This document shows positions 8,513 to 17,140 of a stretch of DNA of 64,000 bases, piece after piece; position 1 is the first letter of the stretch, and each line of letters opens with the position of its first letter. The stretch is from Bacillota bacterium (GTDB lineage Bacteria; Bacillota; Clostridia; Christensenellales; UBA3700): NCBI GenBank assembly GCA_023396095.1, contig JAEWXG010000003.1:1-64000 (forward strand), read 5' to 3'. The notes beneath the pieces were generated by a model. It had not been told where the DNA came from. It saw nothing but the letters and a program-made list of their open reading frames with translations, and did not search any database. Made by a program: the position numbers and the translations under genes.

Positions 8513-9832
8513 CTAAAAATTATTAAGCAAAAATCCTAAATAAGTGGGAATTGTCAAGATTTTATCTTTTCTTCCAATATTATAGCTTCCAAGTTTTATT
8601 GCACCGCCCACGTGATATTTTTCCGGATGAGAAAGGATTGTTTTTGTGCTTTTTGTATTTCCTGTAGTTGCTTTGACTTCAATTAAGTTTACACCACCTT
8701 TATACCTAATTACAAAATCAATTTCCAGTCCTGAATTTTTATGGTAGTAGTATAATTTTCGCCCCATTTTGGTAAAAATGTCCGCCATAAGATTTTCAAA
8801 AATTGCACCTTTGTACCCATAAAGATTCCCTTGAAGAATATCAAATTGCGTGCCATCTTCCAACATGCTGACAAAAAGCCCAGTATCTTGCATGTACACC
8901 TTAAAAACATCATCAATTGCATTACCCTCTAGCGGAAGTTCTGGCAGATTGAGATTATAGCATCGTGCAATAATTCCAGCATCTTCTATCCACTGAATAC
9001 TTCCTTGAAATTTTGAAGCGGTTCCACTTTTTTTCACAACGGAGTATTGAAATTTTTTATTTTCTTTGCTTAGTTGTTTAGGAATAGATTGAAAACATTC
9101 TTTTATTAAAGGTTTGTCCTTAGCATCGGCATATTTTATCATATCATCTTCGTATGAACGAACAATATCGCGTTGCAATGCCAAAACGCTATTCATATGT
9201 TTCGTTTTTACAAAAACATCTACAACTGCAGGCATGCCACCGACGACGGTGTATTGAAGTATCAATTGCCTCATTTTTTCATGTAATGCTTTAGGGACCG
9301 GTTTTTCTTCGTTAAAACACTCTTTCAACATGTCTATTACTCGAGAATCGATTCCATTTGCCCATAAAAACTCTTCAAAATCGAGAGGATGCATTTGAAT
9401 TATAGTTTCTGAACCAACAGGAATGGATTTCGGTTGTTTTCCATATTCTCTTACACCTAACAAAGAACCTGTTCCAATAACATCGAACCTGCCGTCTTCT
9501 CTGAAAAATTTTAATGCTGTTCTTGCTTCGGGACAATCTTGAATTTCATCAAGAATTATAACAGTTTCTCCTGGCTCAAATATGGCACTTGGACCAAGCA
9601 ACGCCGACATCATCATTATTAGATTGTCGATTTCCAGCGAGCCGTCAAAAATAGAGATATAGGAAGGGTTTTTGAAAAAATTTAGATATACTTCGTGCTT
9701 ATAGTATTTCTTCGCAAAATCACGCACTGAATATGTCTTTCCGCACTGACGACACCCCTTAATAATAAGCGGAGTATGATCTGGAATGTTTTTCCAATCT
9801 ATTAAAGCCTGTTCTATTTTTCGTTTCAGCAT
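8513..9832 (-). CDS. AAA-family ATPase with C-terminal DUF4143 domain
   Basis: This 439-residue protein belongs to the large AAA_14/DUF4143 family of uncharacterised ATPases common in anaerobes. The P-loop is KGCRQCGKTYS (about residue 26-36), Walker B is VIILDEIQD, and sensor-like TGSLLG follows. The C-terminal half (from about 210) is the DUF4143 region, which includes a PD-(D/E)XK-like patch (LEIDFVI and LIEVKA). It starts at an ATG with GAGGTG upstream and appears monocistronic. Role unknown; members often sit in accessory regions and a link to mobile or defence genes is suspected, not shown. A paralogue lies at 25520-26836 and a broken one at 21690-22424. Confidence 0.85.
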   Translation of the reverse strand: MLKRKIEQALIDWKNIPDHTPLIIKGCRQCGKTYSVRDFAKKYYKHEVYLNFFKNPSYISIFDGSLEIDNLIMMMSALLGPSAIFEPGETVIILDEIQDCPEARTALKFFREDGRFDVIGTGSLLGVREYGKQPKSIPVGSETIIQMHPLDFEEFLWANGIDSRVIDMLKECFNEEKPVPKALHEKMRQLILQYTVVGGMPAVVDVFVKTKHMNSVLALQRDIVRSYEDDMIKYADAKDKPLIKECFQSIPKQLSKENKKFQYSVVKKSGTASKFQGSIQWIEDAGIIARCYNLNLPELPLEGNAIDDVFKVYMQDTGLFVSMLEDGTQFDILQGNLYGYKGAIFENLMADIFTKMGRKLYYYHKNSGLEIDFVIRYKGGVNLIEVKATTGNTKSTKTILSHPEKYHVGGAIKLGSYNIGRKDKILTIPTYLGFLLNNF

Positions 9833-9870
9833 ATGAAGTCACCTCTATGTTATAGAATTATAATACACCA

Positions 9871-9924
9871 AAATATTTTTTATAGCGAGTTTATCTAGAT
9901 AATAAATATTTTTTATAGCGAGTT
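9871..9924. repeat. Two direct repeats of 21 bases upstream of the ATPase gene
   Basis: The unit AAATATTTTTTATAGCGAGTT occurs at 9871-9891 (here in a run of four A) and again at 9904-9924, a period of 33 bases. They lie 39-92 bases upstream of the ATPase start at 9832, where a promoter or operator would be. No other copy was noticed in the window. Confidence 0.6.
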
Positions 9925-9992
9925 ACGATAAGATCCGTCGATTATTCTTGACAAGCATTATAATACGTATAATCGCTCTTCTATTTCATTAA

Positions 9993-10165
9993 TTCATAAA
10001 CATTCCATTATAAGGAGTCGAAATTACTTCAATAATCATATCAAAATTTAGACAAAAACTTATTATAAATAAGTGGCAAAATCACCACTATAAACAAATA
10101 TGCAAAACAAGCAAAAAATGCCACGTACCAGTTCACAAGAAATCCTATAAATAAGAGAATTGAAA
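9993..10165 (-). pseudogene. Duplicated internal fragment of the ABC half-transporter gene
   Basis: About 173 bases here match 5760-5931, an internal part of the ABC gene at 4718-6388, in the same orientation and with only scattered substitutions and small indels. Shared blocks include TATAAACAAATATGCAAAA and GTACCAGTTCACAAGAAAT. The copy has no start, stop or neighbouring ABC sequence, so it is a non-functional fragment left by a local duplication or by recombination with a related strain. Confidence 0.85.
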
Positions 10166-10214
10166 AGTCAACCAACTTAAATTCCAAAAATAATATATCA
10201 ATGAAATATGCCTT

Positions 10215-10886
10215 TCATGATTTAATAATTAAGTTGATTACATGTGCTGCGATTGTAATTCCCATACAAGCAGGATTATGAGCGATACTTAGTGTTCTTG
10301 ATGAAACCACATCTGGAATATCTCTTGAATAGCAAACATCCAAATTTTCTACGCTTTCTTTTCTTAATAAGCCCCTTAACTTACGCGCCAACCTATCATT
10401 CGATGTTTTATATATATCCTCAATAACAAATTTATTTAAATCAATACGATTCCCAGCTCCCATCGCGGAAATTATATATTTGCTCTCTCTCTTTGCTTTT
10501 AAAATTAAAGCAACTTTATCATTAACTGAATCAATTGCATCAACAATATAATCAAAATCTTCTTTGAAAATTTCATCCTGCGTGCTTTTATTAAATCTAA
10601 TATTATATTTTTTTACTTCACATTCAGGATTAATATCCTTCATCCTCTTTTCAAGCACATCTACTTTAAATTGCCCTAGCGTGCTTCTTAAAGCTACTAA
10701 TTGCCTATTACAATTGCTCAATTCAACGACATCCCCATCTACAATAATTATTTTTCCAACAAAAGATCTTGCCAGTATTTCAGCAACATAGCCACCAACC
10801 CCCCCGATGCCAACTATCAACACCTTTGCAGTTTTTAATTTATTAAAAGAATCCTCTCCCAAAAGGGATAATGTTCTATTTTCCAT
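10215..10886 (-). CDS. tcdA: ThiF/E1-like tRNA threonylcarbamoyladenosine dehydratase
   Basis: This 223-residue protein has the ThiF/MoeB adenylation fold: nucleotide site IVGIGGVGGYVAE near residue 24, VDGDVVELSNCNRQ, and VDAIDSVNDK. This arrangement and length match TcdA (CsdL), which cyclises t6A37 to ct6A in ANN-decoding tRNAs using ATP. The gene overlaps the end of aspS by one base (TAATG), consistent with a tRNA-linked operon. Members of the ThiF family can be hard to separate, so a sulfur-carrier adenylation role is a lesser possibility. Confidence 0.85.
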   Translation of the reverse strand: MENRTLSLLGEDSFNKLKTAKVLIVGIGGVGGYVAEILARSFVGKIIIVDGDVVELSNCNRQLVALRSTLGQFKVDVLEKRMKDINPECEVKKYNIRFNKSTQDEIFKEDFDYIVDAIDSVNDKVALILKAKRESKYIISAMGAGNRIDLNKFVIEDIYKTSNDRLARKLRGLLRKESVENLDVCYSRDIPDVVSSRTLSIAHNPACMGITIAAHVINLIIKS

Positions 10887-12664
10887 TATTTTTTAATTTC
10901 AATAGATAGTTCTCGAATTTGTTTTTCTTCAACAACATCTGGAGCGTTTGTCATTAAACAAGATGCATTTTGCACCTTAGGAAAAGCTATTACATCTTTT
11001 ATATTATCTGTCTTAGCAATCAACATAACAAATCTATCTAATCCAAAAGCCAAGCCACCGTGAGGGGGTGCTCCGTATCTAAATGCATCAACAAAAAATC
11101 CAAATCTACTTGAAATATCATCTTTAGTCATTCCTAGTAAGTTAAACATCTTTTCTTGCATCTTAAAATCATGAATTCTAATACTTCCTCCGCCTAACTC
11201 CTGCCCATTGACAACTAAATCATATGCATTTGCCCTTACTTTTAGAGGGTCGGTATCGAGTAACGGAATATCCTCAATTTTTGCTGATGTAAATGGATGA
11301 TGTACGGCAACATACCTCTTTTCTTCTTGATCATATTCAAGTAAAGGAAAATCTACTACCCACAAAACATCATAAATTGATTGATCAATCAAGTTATGTT
11401 TATTTGCAATCATTAAACGTAATAAACCTAGTGTTTCTTTTACAAGCTTCTCTTCTGCTCCAGCAATAATAAATACAGCATCACCTTTTTCAACATTGAG
11501 CAATTTATATATTTCTTCTTTTTCTTTTTCATCAACAAACTTTAGGAATGATGATGTTTCACTCTCGTTTTTATTCAATATCCAACATAAACCTGAAGCC
11601 CCACATCCTTTTACATAAGTCTGGTATTCGTCTACTTCTTTTCTAGTCATTGTATCAGCAAGATTTTTAGCATTAATTCCACAAACGAGGCCTTTTTCTT
11701 TCACTGCGTTTGCAAATACAGCAAAAGTACTATCTTTCACAATTGGAGACAAATCTTTTATTTTTAAGTCAAATCTAGTATCAGGCTTGTCGCTTCCGTA
11801 GTTATCCATAGCTTCTTTGTATGACATCTTTCTAATATTTTTATCAAGTTCTATATTTAAACATCCTTTAAAAACAGAACGCAATATTCCCTCAGCAATT
11901 TCCATAACATCTTCTGGCTTTTCTACAAAACTCATTTCCATGTCAATCTGCGAAAATTCTGGTTGTCTATTTGCTCTTAAATCTTCATCCCTAAAACATC
12001 TTGCAATTTGATAATATCTATCAAAGCCTGATATCATTAGTAGCTGCTTATATAATTGTGGGGACTGTGGTAGCGCGTAAAACTCGCCAGGATGCACTCT
12101 TGATGGAACTAAATAATCTCTTGCTCCCTCTGGTGTTGATTTACCTAAAAATGGCGTTTCAACTTCAATAAAGCCGTTATCTGCTAAATAGTTTCTAACA
12201 ATTCTAGTAATCTTATCTCTAACCAATATTTTTTCTTGCAAGTATGGTCTTCTTAAGTCTAAATATCTATACTTTAATCGTAATGTTTCAAGGGCATTAA
12301 CATCATCTTTAATAACAAAAGGTGTAGTTTCAGCTTCCGATAAAATTAAAAGTTCATCTCCCAAAATCTCTATTTCTCCTGTCACCATTTGCATATTAAC
12401 ATTTGTTCCACGAGAAATTACTGTTCCCTTAACACATACAACATATTCTGTTCTTAAAGTAGCAGCCTTTTCTAGAGCTTTTGAATTTTCATTAAATGAC
12501 ACTTGTACGATGCCTGTTCTATCTCTTAAATCAACAAATATGAGTTTCCCCATATTACGAGCCTTAGCAACAAATCCCATTGCTACAACCTCTTTACCTA
12601 CATCCTCTTTTCTAAATTCACCACACATTTTTGTGCGCTTTAAACCATTTAAAAAGTCTGCCAT
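10886..12664 (-). CDS. aspS: Aspartyl-tRNA synthetase
   Basis: At 592 residues this is a full bacterial-type class II AspRS, which charges tRNA-Asp in the cytoplasm. The N-terminal OB-fold (about 15-110) binds the anticodon. Motif 2 is FRDEDLRANRQPEFSQID, motif 3 includes GGLAFGLDRFVML, and between them lies the GAD insertion typical of bacteria. The start is one base past the stop of hisS. The hisS-aspS pair is standard for Bacillota. Whether it is discriminating or also charges Asn-tRNA cannot be told without knowing if asnS or gatCAB exist elsewhere. Confidence 0.97.
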   Translation of the reverse strand: MADFLNGLKRTKMCGEFRKEDVGKEVVAMGFVAKARNMGKLIFVDLRDRTGIVQVSFNENSKALEKAATLRTEYVVCVKGTVISRGTNVNMQMVTGEIEILGDELLILSEAETTPFVIKDDVNALETLRLKYRYLDLRRPYLQEKILVRDKITRIVRNYLADNGFIEVETPFLGKSTPEGARDYLVPSRVHPGEFYALPQSPQLYKQLLMISGFDRYYQIARCFRDEDLRANRQPEFSQIDMEMSFVEKPEDVMEIAEGILRSVFKGCLNIELDKNIRKMSYKEAMDNYGSDKPDTRFDLKIKDLSPIVKDSTFAVFANAVKEKGLVCGINAKNLADTMTRKEVDEYQTYVKGCGASGLCWILNKNESETSSFLKFVDEKEKEEIYKLLNVEKGDAVFIIAGAEEKLVKETLGLLRLMIANKHNLIDQSIYDVLWVVDFPLLEYDQEEKRYVAVHHPFTSAKIEDIPLLDTDPLKVRANAYDLVVNGQELGGGSIRIHDFKMQEKMFNLLGMTKDDISSRFGFFVDAFRYGAPPHGGLAFGLDRFVMLIAKTDNIKDVIAFPKVQNASCLMTNAPDVVEEKQIRELSIEIKK

Positions 12665-12665
12665 A

Positions 12666-13928
12666 TTATATCCTTCTATTCATTAAAAAATTGCCAATAT
12701 CATCTATTGATTCCAAGTTGAAAACTTCACCTGTAAACATATTTTTAATTTGTGCCTTATTTGCATCTAACTCACTATCGCCTAAAACCATAACATATTT
12801 TGATTTTATTTTATCTGCATATTTCATTTGCGCCTTTGCAGAACGTGACATTAAGTCAATTTGAACAGGAATATTTTTCTCCCTCAAAATCTTTGCTATG
12901 CTTAGAGATTTAATTTTAGCACGCTCACCTAATGATGCAATGTATAAAGAAGGTTCTTCTTTTTCGCCACAATACAATCCCAAAGCTTCCATCGTTATTA
13001 ATAACCTTTCTAGACCCATGCCAAAACCAACTGCCGGAATATCAACGCCACCAATTTGACTAACTAAATTGTTATATCTGCCACCGCCGCAAACTGTTCC
13101 TTGAGCTCCAATGTCAGTGCTAATAAACTCAAATACAGTTCTTGTATAATAATCTAAACCCCTAACAATGTATGGATTAACTGAATATTCAACTCCGAGC
13201 CCATTTAAATATTCTTTCACTTGTTCGTGATGTTTTTTACAATCATCACAAAGATAGTCTAATATTATAGGTGCCTTTTTGTTGATTTTAATGCACGCTT
13301 CCTCTTTACAATCAAGCATTCTCAAAGGATTTTTTTCATATCTTTCCTGACAAGTTTTACACATTGAAGATAAATGCTCTTTATAATAAACTATTAACGC
13401 TTGATTGTAATCTTTTCTACACTTTTCACAGCCGATACTATTAATGTTAAGGGATAATTTTTTAATACCTATGCGTTTAAACAACTCAAGAGCTATAAGC
13501 ATAACTTCAACATCTGTTATAGCTTCAAAGGACCCAAAAATTTCTACCCCGAATTGATGGTGTTCTCTAAGTCTCCCTTTTTGTGGCTTTTCATACCTAA
13601 ACACTGGTGTTAAATAAAACATTTTTGTAGGTTGCGGATTAGCATACAAAGAGTTTTCAACAAACGAACGTGCTACACCTGCAGTCCCCTCAGGTTTTAA
13701 AGTAATACTTTGTCCCCCACGGTCCTCAAAAGTATACATTTCTTTATTAACAACATCTGTCGTATCTCCTACACCTCTTAAAAATAATTCAGTGAATTCA
13801 AAAGTTGGAGTCCTAATTTCATTTAAACAATATGCTTTTGCTACTTCTCTTATTTGATTTTCAAGATAATGCCATTGATATGATTCTTGTGGCAAAACAT
13901 CTTTAGTTCCCTTTGGCATCAAAATCAT
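12666..13928 (-). CDS. hisS: Histidyl-tRNA synthetase
   Basis: This 420-residue class II synthetase charges tRNA-His. It starts with MPKGTKDVLPQE, the usual HisRS opening after a three-residue leader. Motif 2 is FRYEKPQKGRLREHHQFG, the His-specific motif is RGLDYYTRTVFEF, and GFGMGLERL is motif 3. The C-terminal anticodon-binding domain follows (about 325-420). A Cys-rich stretch about 165-225 (four CxxC-like pairs) may bind zinc, a feature of some HisRS insertions. It is ten bases downstream of hslU and one base upstream of aspS. Confidence 0.97.
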   Translation of the reverse strand: MILMPKGTKDVLPQESYQWHYLENQIREVAKAYCLNEIRTPTFEFTELFLRGVGDTTDVVNKEMYTFEDRGGQSITLKPEGTAGVARSFVENSLYANPQPTKMFYLTPVFRYEKPQKGRLREHHQFGVEIFGSFEAITDVEVMLIALELFKRIGIKKLSLNINSIGCEKCRKDYNQALIVYYKEHLSSMCKTCQERYEKNPLRMLDCKEEACIKINKKAPIILDYLCDDCKKHHEQVKEYLNGLGVEYSVNPYIVRGLDYYTRTVFEFISTDIGAQGTVCGGGRYNNLVSQIGGVDIPAVGFGMGLERLLITMEALGLYCGEKEEPSLYIASLGERAKIKSLSIAKILREKNIPVQIDLMSRSAKAQMKYADKIKSKYVMVLGDSELDANKAQIKNMFTGEVFNLESIDDIGNFLMNRRI

Positions 13929-13938
13929 AAAACTACCT

Positions 13939-15267
13939 CTAAATTATATATTTTCTTAGATTCATGTTTTTAATAGTTTCATTTAGGTTCTTTTCAACAT
14001 ATTGCTCATTAACAATGATGTCAATTTGATCTTTCACTTCACCAGCCCTAAATGATATATCCTCAAGCAATTTCTCTAAAATTGTATGCAATCTTCTTGC
14101 ACCAATGTTTTCACTAGTTTCATTTTCATAATTAGCAATCTCAGCTATTTTTTCAATTGCTTCTTCTGTAAATTTTACATTAACATTATCAACAGCTAGC
14201 AATAATGTATACTGCTTTAATAATGCATTCTCAGATGTTTTTAAAATATTGATAAAATCATCTTTTGTTAAACTATTCAACTTAACTCTAACAGGGAATC
14301 TTCCTTGCAACTCTGGTATTAAATCAGAAACATCCGCTATGTGGAATGCCCCTGCTGCAATAAACAAAATAAAATCTGTTTTAATAGTTCCGTATTTTGT
14401 AGAAACAGTAGATCCTTCAACTATAGGTAAAATATCTCTTTGAACACCCTCTCTAGAAACATCTGGGCCATTTCCGCCACCACCTTTCCCGCTCTTAGAT
14501 GTTATTTTATCAATTTCATCGATAAAAATAATACCGTCACTTTCAGCTCTTCTCAAAGCTTCTTCATTAATTGCATCTTCATCAATAAGGTCAGTTGCTT
14601 GATCATCAATTAGAGCCTTCATTGCCTGCTCAATTGTTACCTTTCTTTTCTTCTTTTTCTTTGAATTTCCTGGCATTCCACCAAAGAAATCAGCTATATC
14701 TATTTCTAACCCCATGCCTGCTAACATAGGTGCTTTTTTAGCACTATCTGGCATTTCAATATCAATATATTCTTTATCTAGTTTTCCATTTTTGAAATCG
14801 TCCTCAATTTTCTTATTGTACGCTTCCTCCTCCATTCCTGGATACTTATCTCTTAATTGTGATAATGCTGTTTTTAATATAAGTTTTGCAACATTCTCTT
14901 TAACCTTTTCTCTTACTGCGGCTATCTTTTCTTCTCTAACCAGTCTTATCGAAACACCTACTAAATCTCTTATCATTGATTCAACATCGCGACCAACGTA
15001 ACCAACTTCTGTAAATTTAGTCGCTTCAACCTTAACAAATGGTGCACCTACAATTTTTGCAAGTCTTCTTGCTATTTCAGTTTTACCAACTCCTGTAGGG
15101 CCTTCCAAAATAATATTTTTTGGTGTAATTTCTTCTCTTATATCGACTTGTAGTTTGCTTCTTCTATATCTGTTACGTAGAGCAATAGCAACGGCCTTTT
15201 TTGCATCCTCTTGCCCTACTATAAATCTATCCAATTCTTTAACAATTTCTCTAGGTGTAAATTCCAT
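13939..15267 (-). CDS. hslU: HslU (ClpY) ATPase of the HslUV protease
   Basis: This 442-residue AAA+ unfoldase feeds substrates to HslV. Walker A is LEGPTGVGKTEIAR (about residue 55), followed by EATKFTEVGYVGRD, the pore-loop region with GYVG. The I-domain insertion spans about 110-230. Walker B is GIIFIDEIDKI, and a Gly-rich stretch GKGGGGNGPDVSREGVQ is conserved. The C-terminal peptide ends RKYII, close to the usual tail that docks into HslV. It begins two bases after the hslV stop. Confidence 0.96.
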   Translation of the reverse strand: MEFTPREIVKELDRFIVGQEDAKKAVAIALRNRYRRSKLQVDIREEITPKNIILEGPTGVGKTEIARRLAKIVGAPFVKVEATKFTEVGYVGRDVESMIRDLVGVSIRLVREEKIAAVREKVKENVAKLILKTALSQLRDKYPGMEEEAYNKKIEDDFKNGKLDKEYIDIEMPDSAKKAPMLAGMGLEIDIADFFGGMPGNSKKKKKRKVTIEQAMKALIDDQATDLIDEDAINEEALRRAESDGIIFIDEIDKITSKSGKGGGGNGPDVSREGVQRDILPIVEGSTVSTKYGTIKTDFILFIAAGAFHIADVSDLIPELQGRFPVRVKLNSLTKDDFINILKTSENALLKQYTLLLAVDNVNVKFTEEAIEKIAEIANYENETSENIGARRLHTILEKLLEDISFRAGEVKDQIDIIVNEQYVEKNLNETIKNMNLRKYII

Positions 15268-15269
15268 AA

Positions 15270-15806
15270 TTATACTACCTCCACAGTTATATGGTCATTT
15301 GTATATACACACAATTCTCCAGCTATTTGCAGTGCTTTTTTTGCAATTTCTTCGGCCCTCATCTCTGTTTCAGTCAAAAGAGCTCTTGCAGCAGCTAAGG
15401 CATAATTTCCCCCGCTGCCAATTGCGCAACATCCTCCATCTGGATCTATTACTTCACCTGTTCCAGATAGAATTAACAAATTATCTTTATCGGCAACTAT
15501 CATCATTGCATCTAGCTTTCTTGCTGCAATATCTGCTCTCCAGCCTTCAGCTAGTTCAACAGCACTCCTTAACAAATTGCCAGAGTATTTATTTAACATT
15601 TTTTCAAATTTTTCAGAAAAACTAAATGCGTCAGCTACAGAACCTGCGTAACCTAAAATTACTTTATCATCATATATTCTTTTAACTTTCACAGCTGTTG
15701 ATTTTAAAACAACACTTTGTCCCATTGTTACTTGCCCATCACCTGCAATTGCTGTCTTTCCATCTCTTCGTACAGCACATATTGTCGTACCGCGAAACTC
15801 TTCCAT
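15270..15806 (-). CDS. hslV: HslV (ClpQ) proteasome-like peptidase
   Basis: This 178-residue N-terminal-nucleophile peptidase forms the proteolytic core of HslUV. The catalytic Thr follows a six-residue leader (MEEFRG, then TTICAVRRDGKTAIAGDGQ), so processing before Thr is expected. The Gly-rich IGSGGNYALAAAR segment is typical. AAGGAG precedes the ATG. The order trmFO-hslV-hslU matches that of Bacillus codY operons, although xerC and codY are absent here. Confidence 0.96.
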   Translation of the reverse strand: MEEFRGTTICAVRRDGKTAIAGDGQVTMGQSVVLKSTAVKVKRIYDDKVILGYAGSVADAFSFSEKFEKMLNKYSGNLLRSAVELAEGWRADIAARKLDAMMIVADKDNLLILSGTGEVIDPDGGCCAIGSGGNYALAAARALLTETEMRAEEIAKKALQIAGELCVYTNDHITVEVV

Positions 15807-15817
15807 AATATATCTCC

Positions 15818-17140
15818 TTAATTTAATAAATTACTCTTTATTATATCATTAATAGCAACATTAAAATATTCTTTTTTTCTTTCTTTTTTATCCCTAATAT
15901 TTTTGTCTAATGGTTCTAAAAACCCTAAATTAGCATTCATTGGCTCAAACCTAACATCCTTATCCGTCGATATATGCCTTGCCAACGCTCCGGAAATAGT
16001 TTTTGCGGAAGGTATATATGGCTCTTTATTCTCTAAATAACGCGCCATGTTGATTCCGGCTAATGCTCCTGACATTATGGACTCCACATAACCTTCTACA
16101 CCGGTAATTTGACCTGCAAAAAATATATTATTATAATCTTTCATTTGAAAATTAGCCTTCAAAAATTTTGGTGAATTTAAATATGTGTTTCTGTGCAAAA
16201 CTCCATATCTAAAAAATTCAACATTTTCAAGCCCATTCAACATCCCAAAAACTCTTTTCTGCTCTGGAAAAGTTAAGTTAGTCTGAAATCCAACTATATT
16301 AAACATTTTTCCATCATTATCCTCTTTTCTAAGCTGTACTATAGCGTAATATTTCTCCCCATTCGGACCAAATATCCCAACCGGCCTCAAAGGTCCAAAT
16401 CTCATCGCATCTACACCTCTTTTTGCCATGACTTCTATCGGCATACAACTTTCAAAAATTTTCAACTTTTCAAAGTTTTTTAATGGAACTGTTTTTGCAT
16501 TTATTAACGCATTTGTAAAATTTAAATATTCTTCTTTATTTAGTGGAATATTTAAATATGCTTTTTCGTCACCTTTGTTATATCTTGATGCCCAAAAAAC
16601 TTTTGACATATCAATACTATCACCAGAAATAATAGGCGCCACTGCATCATAAAAATACAAATCATCTTTATTATTTATAAGATTGATGATATCTCCCACC
16701 AAATCTTCAGAAGCAAGTGGTCCTGCCGCAATAATCGTTGGCTGTTCAATAAATACTTTTTTTACTTCTTCATTAATTAATGTAAAATTTGAAAATTTAT
16801 TTAACTCTGCTTCAACCATAAGAGAAAACTTTTCTCGATTTATAGCTAACGCCGATCCAGCTTCAACTCTAGACAAATATGCTAACCTTAAAAGCAAACT
16901 GTCCATATACTCTAATTCTGCTTTTAAAATTCCAGATGCTGTTTCCTTCTCGGTACTTTTTAAAGAATTTGAACAAACCAATTCAGCTAAATGTTTTGTC
17001 TTATGGCATGGGGTCATTTTCTTATCGCGCATCTCATATAAATTAACTTTATATCCACGCTTTAACAATTGATATGCAGCCTCACAACCAGCCAATCCAC
17101 CACCAATAACATTAACTAGTAAATTTTTTTCTGTTTCCAT
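15818..17140 (-). CDS. trmFO: Folate-dependent tRNA uracil-54 methyltransferase TrmFO
   Basis: This 440-residue flavoprotein makes m5U54 in the T loop of tRNA using methylenetetrahydrofolate and FAD. The FAD site VIGGGLAGCEAAYQL is at residues 11-25. The AELVCSNSLKS segment carries a conserved Cys, and GQITGVEGYVES is the second conserved block. It follows topA with no intervening base. Length is as in Bacillus TrmFO. Confidence 0.96.
   Translation of the reverse strand: METEKNLLVNVIGGGLAGCEAAYQLLKRGYKVNLYEMRDKKMTPCHKTKHLAELVCSNSLKSTEKETASGILKAELEYMDSLLLRLAYLSRVEAGSALAINREKFSLMVEAELNKFSNFTLINEEVKKVFIEQPTIIAAGPLASEDLVGDIINLINNKDDLYFYDAVAPIISGDSIDMSKVFWASRYNKGDEKAYLNIPLNKEEYLNFTNALINAKTVPLKNFEKLKIFESCMPIEVMAKRGVDAMRFGPLRPVGIFGPNGEKYYAIVQLRKEDNDGKMFNIVGFQTNLTFPEQKRVFGMLNGLENVEFFRYGVLHRNTYLNSPKFLKANFQMKDYNNIFFAGQITGVEGYVESIMSGALAGINMARYLENKEPYIPSAKTISGALARHISTDKDVRFEPMNANLGFLEPLDKNIRDKKERKKEYFNVAINDIIKSNLLN

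Larger units (their letters stand above)
9833..10214. other. Non-coding junk region between ATPase and tcdA
   Basis: No intact gene lies here. It contains the two direct repeats at 9871-9924 and the duplicated ABC-gene fragment at 9993-10165, both listed separately. The rest is AT-rich with no frame I can support. The promoter of the ATPase gene ending at 9832 should be at the left end. Confidence 0.5.

Noticed and set aside
9948..9973. TTGACA and TATAAT on the plus strand as a promoter
   Set aside because: The spacing is 14 bases, too short, and no gene follows on the plus strand.
15155..15625. 156-codon plus-strand frame across hslU and hslV
   Set aside because: Both opposite genes are certain; the product is Leu- and Gln-rich low complexity.
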